DNA from: Linanthus parryae
Lineage: Eukaryota; Streptophyta; Magnoliopsida; Ericales; Polemoniaceae
Assembly: GCA_023055425.1 (NCBI GenBank)
Contig: JALGPY010000003.1
Span: 22,441,001-22,505,000, forward strand
Length of the DNA stretch: 64,000 bases
Direction: 5' to 3'
Shown: piece by piece, positions 44,602 through 56,250 of the stretch
Layout of the letters: every line of letters starts with the position of its first letter
Position numbering within the stretch: position 1 is the stretch's first letter
Notes under the pieces: model-generated
What the model was told of the DNA's origin: nothing
Seen by the model: only the letters and a program-made list of their open reading frames with translations
The model's database searches: none
Program-made: the position numbers and the translations under genes

Positions 44602-44953
44602 TGAAAACTTAGAGAGAATTTAGGGTTTGTTCACCATAGATGCAGAGAGAAGAGAGTCAGGAGAATGAAGGGACAATTAGGGTTTTGGTCACCTTAATTT
44701 CATTGAAGAGAATCAGTGAATTTATACAAGGTATCCAACGGTCTCATTGTGAGCCGTTGGATCAAATCTTAATCAGATCACAAGTTCTGGAAATACTACT
44801 AATGCCCAAATATTAATAATGCTATTACAAAAGCATCTATGGTAAATTATAGAAGGGCACACCATTTCTGTATTTGTCATAAAGGCCCCTCTGCCGTCCA
44901 CTTCCGTTAGCTTTATTTCATTTGAGCTCTCCTTCTGTTACTCTCCGTTAATA
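44602..44953 (-). repeat. 3' LTR of copia element 1
   Basis: Minus-strand end is AAGTTTTCA at 44602. The start reads TATTAACGG rather than TG. It is preceded on the minus strand by the purine tract GACGGGGGC (44962-44954). Confidence 0.93.
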
Positions 44954-44960
44954 GCCCCCG

Positions 44961-45678
44961 TCAAACTGATGGTGGTGCTTGAAACGCCATGAGTTTGTCT
45001 TTAAGCTCTTGAAACCGAGGTGTAGGCAATCCTTTTGTAAATATATCAGCTATTTGATGAGAGCTGCCAACAATAAGTTCATGTCTCAAAGCTTTCTCTC
45101 TAACAAAATGATAGTCAATTTCGATATGCTTCGTACGAGCGTGCATTATCGGATTGGCTGTCATTTTGACAGCAGAGGCATTATCACACCACAAAATAGG
45201 TGGAGTTAAAATTGGAATATGAAGATCACGAAATAAAAGTTTTAGCCAATAGAGTTCTGCAGCAGTAACTGCTAAGGCTCTATACTCAGCTTCGGTTGAG
45301 GAACGGGCCACGGTGGGCTGTTTCTTGGCGGCCCAGTGTATTGGATTGGGCCCAAGAAACAAAACAAAACCACTGGTGCTTCTGCGATCAGTTGGGTTAC
45401 CGGCCCAATCTGCATCAGCAAAAGCTTGTATTGGGCCTGGTTGAGAGTTAGGCCCAGCAGAATAAAATAAACCATGTCCAGAAGTGCCTTTAATATATCG
45501 TAAAATTCGTTTGGCACCAATCAAATGCACATTTGTGGGATTGTGCATAAATTGACATAAATGATTTATAGCAAATGAAATGTCAGGTCTTGTAAACACT
45601 AAGTATTGCAAAGAACCCAGAAGTTGTCTATAAATAGATGGATCATCAAGGGGTTCACCATCATGTGCATGAAACTTC
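44961..45678 (-). CDS. Copia element 1 reverse transcriptase end and RNase H
   Basis: Begins with [20 protein letters not shown], the direct continuation of the frame on the other side of the nested element. It contains [27 protein letters not shown], and RNase [21 protein letters not shown] (Asp), [10 protein letters not shown] (Glu), LWCDNASAV (Asp), and [14 protein letters not shown]. The stop TGA (44961-44963) overlaps the start of the purine tract. Apart from the insertion this part is intact. Confidence 0.95.
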
Positions 45679-47239
45679 TGTTGGAATTGTGCCCTAGAGG
45701 CAATCAATTAATTGTGACATTTATGGATTTACGATTCATTATGTTATCGATATGGAGATATGTTAACATGAATGAAGTCCTTAGAATATAAGTGTTATAT
45801 TCTTAAATATCCCTAGTCAATTATAATGATTAATAGGACAATCATCTATAGACTAGTATGGGGTTGGATTGATATGGAGATATCATGATCCAACACATGG
45901 GTATGCATTAGGAGTAATGGCATACTGGATTGACCCATCTCCGAGAAGGCTACATACACGTTATGTTGAGTCACAAGCGCTTCTCGCGGTGCAATGGTAT
46001 TGTCATCCTTAGACTTGAAGTCACTAGATATTCTAGTTGTGGATTATTGTGATTTTGGTAGCGTCAAACGCTACACCGTAACTGGGTAGTTATAAAGGCG
46101 TGTACTGGATACAATAAGAAGCAAGCTTAGAGATCGTAGTGGACGTAGATAGAATTTGTCCCTCCCACATAACGGGAGCAAATATCCTAGGCCACTCGAG
46201 GGATAGTGCTTATAAAATGTCTGGCCAGACTCAAATAAATCAATATGGGATATTGATGTTATTTGCACGAATAAGGCTATTCCCATGGATCGAGAAACGA
46301 TGGATTGGATATACGAGTGTGACTTGTATGTCTCGTGTCCAATCCGGATATTGGGACAAAGGGATGAGACAATTACTTGCACAAGGTTTGTCATGATGAC
46401 TATTCTATTTGTTGGCTAGAATGGATGTCTTGCTAGAGGCCGCTCCATATTAGTAAATTGTTACTACCAACTAAATAGAACCTATGGGGTCACACGCCAT
46501 ATAGAGGTGAACTAGACATGGGAATTAATTAATTAATATGATTAATTAATTAGAAGGATCAAATCGCAACAACTTGCTAACTTAGTAGGACTAATATGCA
46601 AGTTGGACTAATCCATGTATAGACATGATTAGAATTTGCCAAGATGGCCTAATTCATGTAGGGACAAGATTAGGATTAATTTGCAAATAGAACTAATCCA
46701 TGTATTGACATGATAAGGACTATTTTGCAAAAGGGACTAATCCGAACTTGAGTAGGATTATGAGGGGTTCTTTATGTAGTAGGACAAGGAGTTGTTGGAC
46801 TATATAAAGAACACTCCTAGCTTATTTTTCTCTCTACACACCACACATCTATTTGATAGAAGAAAGGAGAGAATAAAGCAAGGAGAGAGCAAGTCCCATA
46901 GAGGGCCGAAACCCCATGGGACCGCCGCCCCCTACCCGTCGGCCAAAGGGAGCCGCCCCACCTCTTGGCACTCCATTGGTGGCGATTCCTTCTTCCTCCT
47001 CCATTCTTCCTAGCTAGCACATGGATTTGGAGGGTCTAGATCTCACCTCTAGGCGTGGATCAACCGTAGAGACGTGACACTATTCGCGTTTGAAGTCATC
47101 AAGGAGAACCCAAAGGTGTGTTTATGATTTCTAACCCTTACCATCGTTATGTCTCTTGACTTGTGATCCTTGGAGGGTTTTGCATGGTTTTATGATTGTT
47201 TATGCTTCCGTTGCGCAATCCATGAATCAAAACCCTACA
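45679..47239 (+). repeat. 5' LTR of copia element 2
   Basis: TG..CA termini (TGTTGGAATT to ACCCTACA). A TATATAAA box at 46801-46808 is the likely promoter. The short frames that appear in both LTRs (for example 46792-47013) are LTR sequence, not genes. Confidence 0.95.
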
Positions 47240-47240
47240 G

Positions 47241-47252
47241 TGGTATCAGAGC
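47241..47252 (+). promoter_or_regulatory. Primer-binding site of copia element 2, tRNA-iMet
   Basis: TGGTATCAGAGC, one base after the 5' LTR. Confidence 0.95.
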
Positions 47253-49858
47253 CACAGGTCGTAGAGCATAAACGTGGTTTATGTGTTACGTTTTAGTTGT
47301 TTTACACCGTAAATTGATTGTTTATCGCGTAAAACAAGACAAATCAAGCATGAGATGCAATTTGTCAATAATTAATCATAACAAGACCCAATTTTTGCAT
47401 TGGATGCATGAATTGGTGAGTTTGAGAAATCTTAGGATCTTAGATCTAGGGTTTGGGCATCCTTGGGTAAGAAGGAGTTCTTTCCATACAAGGAAACAAC
47501 CAAACTTGGGCACCAAGCAAGGGAGTTGTTTTGGAAACAACTCCCAAAGGAGGTTCGGCCCCCTAGGGGACCGCCCCTCCTTGCTTGCCGCCCAAGCAAG
47601 GCCGCCCTAGGGGCCAGGGCAGCCCTAGCCCGCGGCCTAGCCGCGTGGGCTAGGGGCCGGCCGGCCCTAGGGCCTTGCGGTTCACCTTTTTGGGCCCGGG
47701 CAATTGAATTGTTGGGCCCATGGACCGTTTTAACCCTAGTATATCCTAAAATCAATTAAAATTGACCAAGCGCGTTAAAATTGGATTTTAACTGTTTATG
47801 TGCAATTTGCATGGTGATTGGATATGGCCTTAGGATGTGGTTTGATGTGGATGTTTAATTTTGTGGTTTGGTTTTACGGCCTGCGAGCTGATCAATTAAT
47901 TGTAATAATTAATTAGGGTTTTATGGCCTGCGTGCCATTTTTTTTCTCAACTTGTGAGATTTATTTTATTTAGTATAGAAGTTAGCTAGTGCTAGATAAA
48001 GTAGATTGTTAGCCAAGATTGAAGAAAAGAAGCCCAAAGCCAAAAGGAGCCACAAAAGATGGAACATGGAGCATGGAGGATTCCACAAGACTACGAAGGA
48101 TGGACCAAAAGATCAAGACGCATGGAGATGTGTTTGCTTTTAGGGTTCATAGATAATTCCATTGGCTTGGAATTATCTTAGTCTAGAAAAGGCCATATCC
48201 ACATCACGTTTAATTTCTGTTTTGTGGTTGTTTACTTTATTGTCTTATTATTTTGTGGTTGGTGTATGGTTGATGCATGCAATTAGGATAATAAGATAAT
48301 TAGACAACCCGGATCTATTATTTGGAGTTTTGCCCAAACTCAAATAGATAGATTAGTTGATATTGATCAACAAAACAATTAAAATTGAATTCAAAATCCC
48401 TCAAAATTCAAATATTGTGTTCTTGCCTTCTCGTTATTTAAACACTCATGATCATCATTATTTATCAAGTTCGTGCGTGCCAAAGCATGGCGACTTGGTT
48501 CATAATGATGGAATGCGATGGCACGTAACAATGTGCAATTGTTTAAATAAGAGGTTGAACACAACTGGGCTATTAATATGATTAAGAAACCTAGAGGCAA
48601 TCAATTGGGATTATCCATATGGATGGATAAATAAGTAGTTATTTGCCCAATTGAACCAAGAGTTGCATAAGGGATGCAATTGGAATTGTTCCTACCTAAA
48701 GTAGTCGAATTATGGGTGACTTGCCAAAGCAAGCTCATAAGGAGATGAAACATGGATCTTGGCCCACTAGAAAATATAATGATATTTTCCGCATTAATAT
48801 CTTGAGGGTTATTAATCCGTAGAAAAATAGTGGGAGCTATATTTGACAATTTAAATCCTTGTTGGATATAGTTATACGTCACAAACTTTGCATAATCCTA
48901 TTATGTTGAATACCCATGGCATTAAACAAATAAAAACGCGACTCTATCTATTTCCTAGACTGGTATAAAACTGAGAATTGTTCTCAAATAAAGGAAATTG
49001 TTGTACATCGTAGAACATAAAGCTCTCTTCCACCAAACTACCAAATCACACTAAAACCTAATGGAAGGAACACCAAAGAATGGTTCTTTGGTTATGACTT
49101 GCCTCATGCTAGCCGCCATGAACTCTGAGCTTTGAAAGCAAGAAGAGAAACATGGAGAAATATGATATGATCGTACATTGAAAGAAGCTCTTTCAAAAGA
49201 GCAAGCTAGACATGAAAGGTTTGAAGTGTTGCTCCACTTTGGGTTATGCAAATATACTAATTCAATATGATTGAAAGATTAGTAAATATGCATTATCTAT
49301 GAGATAGATTAAGAATAAACGGTTATTCACCCAAGTGGACCAAGAATTGCATTGGATGCAATTATATTTTTGTTTTAAAATTGATTTACTCAATATGATT
49401 GAAAAATCACTAAAACAAAACACTAATAATGGGCATGGGCAAAGTTGTTAAAGGTTAACAACATGGGTAAGGGCAAATGGTTTGCGCCGACCCCAAGGGT
49501 ATAAAGCAAGCCTGTTGCTAAAACCAAGTTGCCTTGGAGTCCCATAGGTGGTGTAGAGGAAGAGAGGCTACCCAAAGTACTTGGAAGTAAATAATAAAGG
49601 AATTATGAATTCCTATTTGGGTATTTTGTTATAGAAATCAATGTGTCTATCTCATTATCATAAGTATATGATACTAGATGAGGATCTCACATTTAAAGAA
49701 ATGTGGAGGATCTCAAGAGACAAAGACAATTGGATAAGGAAGAAATAATTCTACACGTGGGGCTATGAAGCAAAGGGTTGCTGAAAAGCCGTAGGGAATT
49801 ATTTCTACCTTTAAGAAATTGTTCATGAATTAGACAAAAGCGATAATGTCCCTACTAT
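47253..49858 (+). other. Interior of copia element 2 without recognisable coding sequence
   Basis: Expected to hold gag. It includes a GC-rich stretch of repeated CCCTAGGG/GGCC words (47560-47700) and many short frames. I find no zinc knuckle or DSG protease motif by eye. Confidence 0.6.
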
Positions 49859-49868
49859 GAGTAGGACC

Positions 49869-50397
49869 TAGATCACCTAAAACTCCTAGGAGGGGCTTCG
49901 CTCCCGCTCCCAATCCTCGCTCCGGCGCTTTCAGCTCGAATTCACCTATAATTCTCGCTCCCAAAATTCTAGAGCGCGCTTTTACCAACGCTCTACTTTC
50001 TTAGCAATTAGCATCGGTACTTAGTTACCAAGCCTACTTCAAACTAAAACAGACGACAATTTCAACTCGAATAACCTAGCCAACCCTTTACTAAGGTACC
50101 CTGTTGCCTCACTGTATATCAATTTTTCATTGCTAGCACTCGGTCAAGTTTAACTTCCATTACATTATTCAATATGGTAAGTCCTAGTCTCATATATAAG
50201 CTTTGTAATTATTGTCACCAAATCTAGCTTACAGAAAAAATTTAAAATATAATATGTTTATATCTAAAACTATATAAAATATATATTTATATACACGCTC
50301 TCATGACGCTCTCAAATACAACATTTTTAGAATTTGTCGCTTTGGCGCTCCCGCTCCCGTTCCCGCTTTCGCTCCCGCTCCCGCTCTAGGTGACTTA
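49869..50397. mobile_element. 529-bp non-autonomous DNA element inside copia element 2
   Basis: It is flanked by identical GAGTAGGACC (49859-49868 and 50398-50407). Its ends are imperfect inverted repeats: TAGATCACCTAAAAC at the left and the complement TAAGTCACCTAGAGC at the right. Inside, both ends carry CGCTCC/CGCTCCCGCTCCC arrays in the same orientation. It has no coding capacity. A 9-10 bp target duplication would fit a Mutator-type insertion; hAT (8 bp) is possible if the extra matches are chance. Confidence 0.75.
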
Positions 50398-50699
50398 GAG
50401 TAGGACCATTATCATAGTTTCTTGTTTGGACAAGAAAGCTCCTTATCATAATAAAAGGACAAATGTTGTTCCATTTATTATGGTATGCATTATTGTAATG
50501 CAATTTTGTCTAAGTGGATTCTATATCCATGATCATGATAATTTCATCTATAACATTAATATCTAGAGGTTTGCATATAATGATATGAACTTCACTTATC
50601 TTTAGCATTATCGTTTAGGCCCCCTAAATAAGTGATACATATCTAGAACTCCATGAGGATGGGTTTCTGGGCCTCATTTGATTATTGAATCATATGAGA

Positions 50700-52760
50700 A
50701 ATGTAAGACTTACTAGGCAAAGATATGATCTTTTGGGAATCACACATATCGATGTATGAAGGCCACTAAGCACAAATGCTAAAGATGGTTTTCAGTACTT
50801 CATCATATTTACTGATGGGATCAGGTAAATATGGATTTGTGTATCTTAGGAAGAAACAAATCAGAATCCTTTGAATTGTTCAAGGTATTCAGGAATGAAG
50901 TAGAGAACCTGGTTGGCAAAAGTATTTAGGCTCTACGATTGGATCATAGAGGAGAGTACTTGAGCCAAGAGTTTGACAAGAATCCATGGGAGTGTTGGAT
51001 ATGATCCAAAACTCGCTCCACCTAGCACGCCACATGGGTTTGGCGTGTCTAAAAGGAGATATCGAAGCTTGTAGGACACGGTTCGGTCCATGATGAGTCA
51101 AACAGAACTTCCAGTTTACTTTTGGGGCTATGTTCTAATTACAGCAAATTTCGCCCTTAACCTTGTTCCATCAAAAACGAAATATGAATAAAGCCATATG
51201 AGACATGGACTAGGAAGTGTCCTAGTATGTCATTCATAAAGATTTGGGGTTATAAATTTTATGTAAAAGAGTTTACAAATAAACTTGGACCCAAGTCGGA
51301 TAAATGTTTTGTGGGATATCCTGAAAAGGATATTATTTCTACAACTCAATCGAGAACGAGCTGTTTGTTGCTCGAACTACAGTGTTTCTAGGTAGAGATT
51401 GTCTCTAAGAGAAACAGTGGGAGGGCAGTAGAACTTGAATAAGTTCAAGAACCACAACAGAACATTGATCCTTTTTGATGGAACATGAGCAGGATCACAA
51501 GGTGTTGTGGAGCAACCTACTCAGAAAACCACAAGAACCTCGTAGGTCAGGTAGGATATATCGAGGGACTAGAGAAATAAGGATTTCTCATAACCCCTGA
51601 TATATTGCTCATCGAGATGAGCCTACAACCTATGAGATGGCCACGTGTGGCCATGCTCTCAGAAATGGCTTAGAGCCATGAGATACGATATGGAATCCAT
51701 GAATACCAACAAAGTATAGACTTTGGTGGAACCACCTGAAGAGTAGGACCCATAGAGTGCAAGTGGGTTATGAGGAAACCAACATGGATGGTAATATGAT
51801 TACCCTTAAGGGAAAATTGGTAGGAAAGGGATTTCATGTGAGTTCATAGTATAGACTATGACGAAATCTTTCCCCAATTGTGATGCTTAAATCCATTCGC
51901 ATCTTGCTTGTAGCAATCTATTTATAGATTGGATCAAGCTTCTAGGAGTTGGACTCTTCAAATGGATGATGTAATCAAAGGAGTTTGATTCCATAAAAAT
52001 TGAAGATGAGACTTGTGTCTACAAGAAGGTTAGTGGGAGCACAGTTATGTTTCTGGTCTTGTATGTGGAAACATACTTAAATCATTGGGAATGTTGCCCC
52101 TACTTGGCAGTCTTACGTAGATTGACTAGGGAGTTGACTTTCTAATGGTAGACTAAAGCGAAGCAACTTGTGAAGATCTATTGAGGTAGATCAAGATGGT
52201 TGTATAGCTTAGGTCATAGTACATAAATTGACAAAGGTGTTGAAATGGTTCAACGTGAAAAGAATATTGATTCTTACCCATGTCACATGGAATTAGTCTT
52301 TGGAAGGCTAATTGTCCTACCAATTAGATTGGGAATGGACCGTATGAATTAGATTCACGAGATACGCCATGGAATGTACTAGACCAGATGGGTCATAAGG
52401 TATGACACAAAGATACCAGTCAAATCCGGGTGAGAGTCACGGGATTAATTATCAAGATTATCCTTAAGTACTTGAGAAGAACTAAAGGATGAATTTTTGA
52501 TAAAAGGAGGATACAAAGAGTTTACTGTAAGGGGTTGCAGTGATGCGAACTTCAAATCTGACAAAGAAGATTTCAGATTATAAGTCAAGTTTTGAGTTTT
52601 GCCTTAGTGGGAGCGACTGTGAGCTGGAAAGGTTCCAGGCAAGATTCAGTCCCTGATTCTAACATAGAGGACTGAGTAAGTAAATGCATAAGATGCATTT
52701 ATTCAGAATATTCAATCTCAATCAAATTGTTGATGGAGGAGATGTGAATATTTGCAAGGT
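50700..52760 (+). pseudogene. Copia element 2 pol remnant (integrase, RT, RNase H)
   Basis: Integrase remnants read FKVFRNEVENLVGKSI-stop-ALRLD and GEYLSQEFD (50880-50985), then SMMSQTELPVYFWGY (51090-51135). RT remnants (51735-52080) include ECKWVMRK and the frame with YDEIFPQ. RNase H remnants (52500-52670) include CSDANFKSDKEDF and GATVSWKGSRQDS. Stops and frame changes occur every few tens of codons. The order matches copia pol; no functional enzyme can be made. Confidence 0.8.
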
Positions 52761-52860
52761 GCCAGCATATGTCTCGCCCCTACGCAGCGGAAGCGTGGAG
52801 GGCCGCGCTAGACCAATAGGCATATGATGCAGGAGATTGACTCTAGTGCAAGTGGGAGAC

Positions 52861-54421
52861 TGTTGGAATTGTGCCCTAGAGGCAATCAATTAATTGTGAC
52901 ATTTATGGATTTACGATTCATTATGTTATCGATATGGAGATATGTTAACATGAATGAAGTCCTTAGAATATAAGTGTTATATTCTTAAATATCCCTAGTC
53001 AATTATAATGATTAATAGGACAATCATCTATAGACTAGTATGGGGTTGGATTGATATGGAGATATCATGATCCAACACATGGGTATGCATTAGGAGTAAT
53101 GGCATACTGGATTGACCCATCTCCGAGAAGGCTACATACACGTTATGTTGAGTCACAAGCGCTTCTCGCGGTGCAATGGTATTGTCATCCTTAGACTTGA
53201 AGTCACTAGATATTCTAGTTGTGGATTATTGTGATTTTGGTAGCGTCAAACGCTACACCGTAACTGGGTAGTTATAAAGGCGTGTACTGGATACAATAAG
53301 AAGCAAGCTTAGAGATCATAGTGGACGTAGATAGAATTTGTCCCTCCCACATAACGGGAGCAAATATCCTAGGCCACTCGAGGGATAGTGCTTATAAAAT
53401 GTCTGGCCAGACTCAAATAAATCAATATGGGATATTGATGTTATTTGCACGAATAAGGCTATTCCCATGGATCGAGAAACAATGGATTGGATATACGAGT
53501 GTGACTTGTATGTCTCGTGTCCAGTCCGGATATTGGGACAAAGGGATGAGACAATTACTTGCACAAGGTTTGTCATGATGACTATTCTATTTGTTGGCTA
53601 GAATGGATGTCTTGCTAGAGGCCGCTCCATATTAGTAAATTGTTACTACCAACTAAATAGAACCTATGGGGTCACACGCCATATAGAGGTGAACTAGACA
53701 TGGGAATTAATTAATTAATATGATTAATTAATTAGAAGGATCAAATCGCAACAACTTGCTAACTTAGTAGGACTAATATGCAAGTTGGACTAATCCATGT
53801 ATAGACATGATTAGAATTTGCCAAGATGGCCTAATTCATGTAGGGACATGATTAGGATTAATTTGCAAATAGAACTAATCCATGTATTGACATGATAAGG
53901 ACTATTTTGCAAAAGGGACTAATCCGAACTTGAGTAGGATTATGAGGGGTTCTTTATGTAGTAGGACAAGGAGTTGTTGGACTATATAAAGAACACTCCT
54001 AGCTTATTTTTCTCTCTACACACCACACATCTATTTGATAGAAGAAAGGAGAGAATAAAGCAAGGAGAGAGCAAGTCCCATAGAGGGCCGAAACCCCATG
54101 GGACCGCCGCCCCCTACCCGTCGGCCAAAGGGAGCCGCCCCACCTCTTGGCACTCCATTGGTGGCGATTCCTTCTTCCTCCTCCATTCTTCCTAGCTAGC
54201 ACATGGATTTGGAGGGTCTAGATCTCACCTCTAGGCGTGGATCAACCGTAGAGACGTGACACTATTCGCGTTTGAAGTCATCAAGGAGAACCCAAAGGTG
54301 TGTTTATGATTTCTAACCCTTACCATCGTTATGTCTCTTGACTTGTGATCCTTGGAGGGTTTTGCATGGTTTTATGATTGTTTATGCTTCCGTTGCGCAA
54401 TCCATGAATCAAAACCCTACA
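52861..54421 (+). repeat. 3' LTR of copia element 2
   Basis: Same length as the left LTR, differing at about four positions by eye. TATATAAA is at 53983-53990. It is preceded by the purine tract AAGTGGGAGAC (52850-52860). Confidence 0.95.
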
Positions 54422-55844
54422 ACTTCCCAGAAGAAGGAAGTGGATTTGGACAAGGTTTAGTATGATGCATGTTAAATCTTTGCAACAAATCATGCACATA
54501 CTTAGACTGATGTATAAAAATGCCAGCAGCAGTTCTTTGTATCTCTAAACCTAGAAAATAATGAAGTGAGCCCAAGTTTTTCATATCAAATTCAGAGTGA
54601 AGACACTGCACCAAGTGTCGTATGTAAGAGGCATCATTGCCAGTTAGGACAATGTCATCTACATAAAGGAGGAGTAAAGTAATACCAGTTTTGGTATGTC
54701 TAATGAATAGAGAAGAATCAGCATGTGATTGAGTGAAGCCAAGTGATAAAATGTATGAAGTAAATTTGGAAAACCATGTTCTTGGAGCCTGTTTTAAACC
54801 ATATATGGATTTATGAAGTTTACAAACAATATCAGGTTTAGTTTTGTCAACAAAACCTTGTGGTTGCTGCATAAAAACAGTTTCTTGAAGATGGCCATGA
54901 AGAAAGGCATTTTTAACATCTAATTGATGAAGAGGCCAATTATAAGTGGCTGCAAGAGCTAATACAGTTCTAACAGTAGCATGTTTGATGACAGGACTAA
55001 ATGTTTCATCAAAGTCCACACCAGGAGTTTGGTGAAACCCTTTGGCTACAAGTCTAGCTTTATATCTAGAGACACTACCATCAGTGTTGAATTTAGTTTT
55101 GTAAACCCACTTGTTACCAACCACATTTGCATGTGGTGGTTTAGGGACAAGGCTCCAAGTATTTTGTTGTTTGAGGCTAAGATACTCATCAGTCATGGCT
55201 TGCTGCCACTGTGAGTGTTTCTTAGCCTCAGTGAAACTTGTAGGATCAGGTGCAGAAATATGATGTGCAGATAAATGTGCAAGATGTAAGCCAAAACCAG
55301 GAAATGACTTCTCTTTGGCAGAGAAGAAGGGATCAGAAATACCAGGGTTACCATTAATGGTGGCAAGGTCTAGAATCTTCTTTTTAGAGATTCCAGATTT
55401 GCTTCTTGTTCTCATGGGATGCTCAGAGTGTGATGGTTGAACCAATGTCTGGGCTGGTGCCATGTCTATTAATGGTGAAGAAGGTAGTATCTGGTCTTGT
55501 GTAGTTATCTGTTCTTGATGTGTGTCATCATCACCACAAGACTGCACCAGACCTGGACTAGGAACAGCTGCATCAGACACTTGAGTACCATGAGATGGTA
55601 ATTCATCATGTCCAGGGACAGGTGCAGGGGGAATGAACCCAGGAGCAGGAGCATTAATAATGTCTGGAGAGACACTAATGGTGTCTGAAGAAGAAACAGG
55701 AGAAGCAGCATTAATGTCAGTCAAAGTGTCAGAATAAGGAAATAAATGTTCAATAAATATAACATCCCTGCTAATATAAAATTTTTGTGATGATTTATGA
55801 TAACAGATGTAACCTTTGTAATTATCTGCATAGCCAAGGAAAAT
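54422..55844 (-). CDS. Copia element 1 linker and reverse transcriptase, interrupted
   Basis: In frame after the TGA. A long Pro/Ser-rich linker precedes the reverse transcriptase: W..AM.DEY..L..N.TW..V, then KWVYKTKFNTDGSVSRYKAR, FDETFSPVIK, QLDVKNAFLHG and SIYGLKQAPRTWF. The catalytic LLLYVDDIVLTG is intact. It ends at PNPLPSSGK where the nested element is inserted; the next codons, [12 protein letters not shown], lie at 45678 and below. Confidence 0.95.
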
Positions 55845-56250
55845 TCACTTTAAAGTTCTAGCATCTAACTTTGATTTAGTATAAGGTCTCAAATTAGGAA
55901 AACAAGCACAACCAAATACTTTGAGACTATCATAATTTGGTTTAGTTTTGAATAAAAGTTCAAAAGGAGACTTGTCATGAGTGTTTGCACTAGGCATTCT
56001 ATTTATGAGAAAAACAGAAGTAGCAATTGCATGATACCAAAAACAGTGAGGTAAACCAGCATGTTGAAGAAGAGTAATTGCAGTTTCTAAAATATGTCCA
56101 TGTTTTCTTTCTGAAACACCATTTTGTTGAGGTGTGTGAGGGCAAGATTTCTGATGTGTGATTCCATGATCTTGTAAGAAATGTTGAAACACAAAAGACA
56201 TATATTCACCACCTCCATCTGATCTTAGAATCTTAATTTTTGTGTCCAAG
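55845..56250 (-). CDS. Copia element 1 integrase, catalytic C-terminal part
   Basis: After the frameshift the sequence reads KIKILRSDGGGEYMS (second Asp), PQQNGVSERKHGHI (Glu), and ending VFGCACFPNLRPYTKSKLD. TGA at 55845-55847 replaces a residue between TLK and IFLGY; the same frame then continues. Integrase would insert the element's DNA copy. Confidence 0.9.

Larger units (their letters stand above)
45679..54421 (+). mobile_element. Ty1/copia element 2 (Angela/BARE-like), nested, recently inserted, coding region decayed
   Basis: Two 1561-bp LTRs (45679-47239, 52861-54421) of equal length are flanked by target duplication ACTTC (45674-45678 and 54422-54426). An initiator tRNA-Met primer site follows the left LTR and a purine tract precedes the right one. 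The LTR start (TGTTGGAATTGTGCCCTAGA) resembles Angela/BARE-lineage LTRs. I count about four base differences between the LTRs. No open frame longer than about 75 codons occurs in the pol region, although remnants of integrase, RT and RNase H are readable. Confidence 0.97.

Noticed and set aside
46792..47013. Identical open frames repeated at 46792-47013 and 53974-54195 (also 46139-46396 and 53321-53578)
   Set aside because: These pairs lie at equal offsets in the two LTRs of copia element 2 and are non-coding LTR sequence.
47540..47700. GC-rich stretch in copia element 2 as a captured gene or rRNA fragment
   Set aside because: Simple alternation of CCTAGGG and GGCC words, no rRNA or coding similarity that I recognise.
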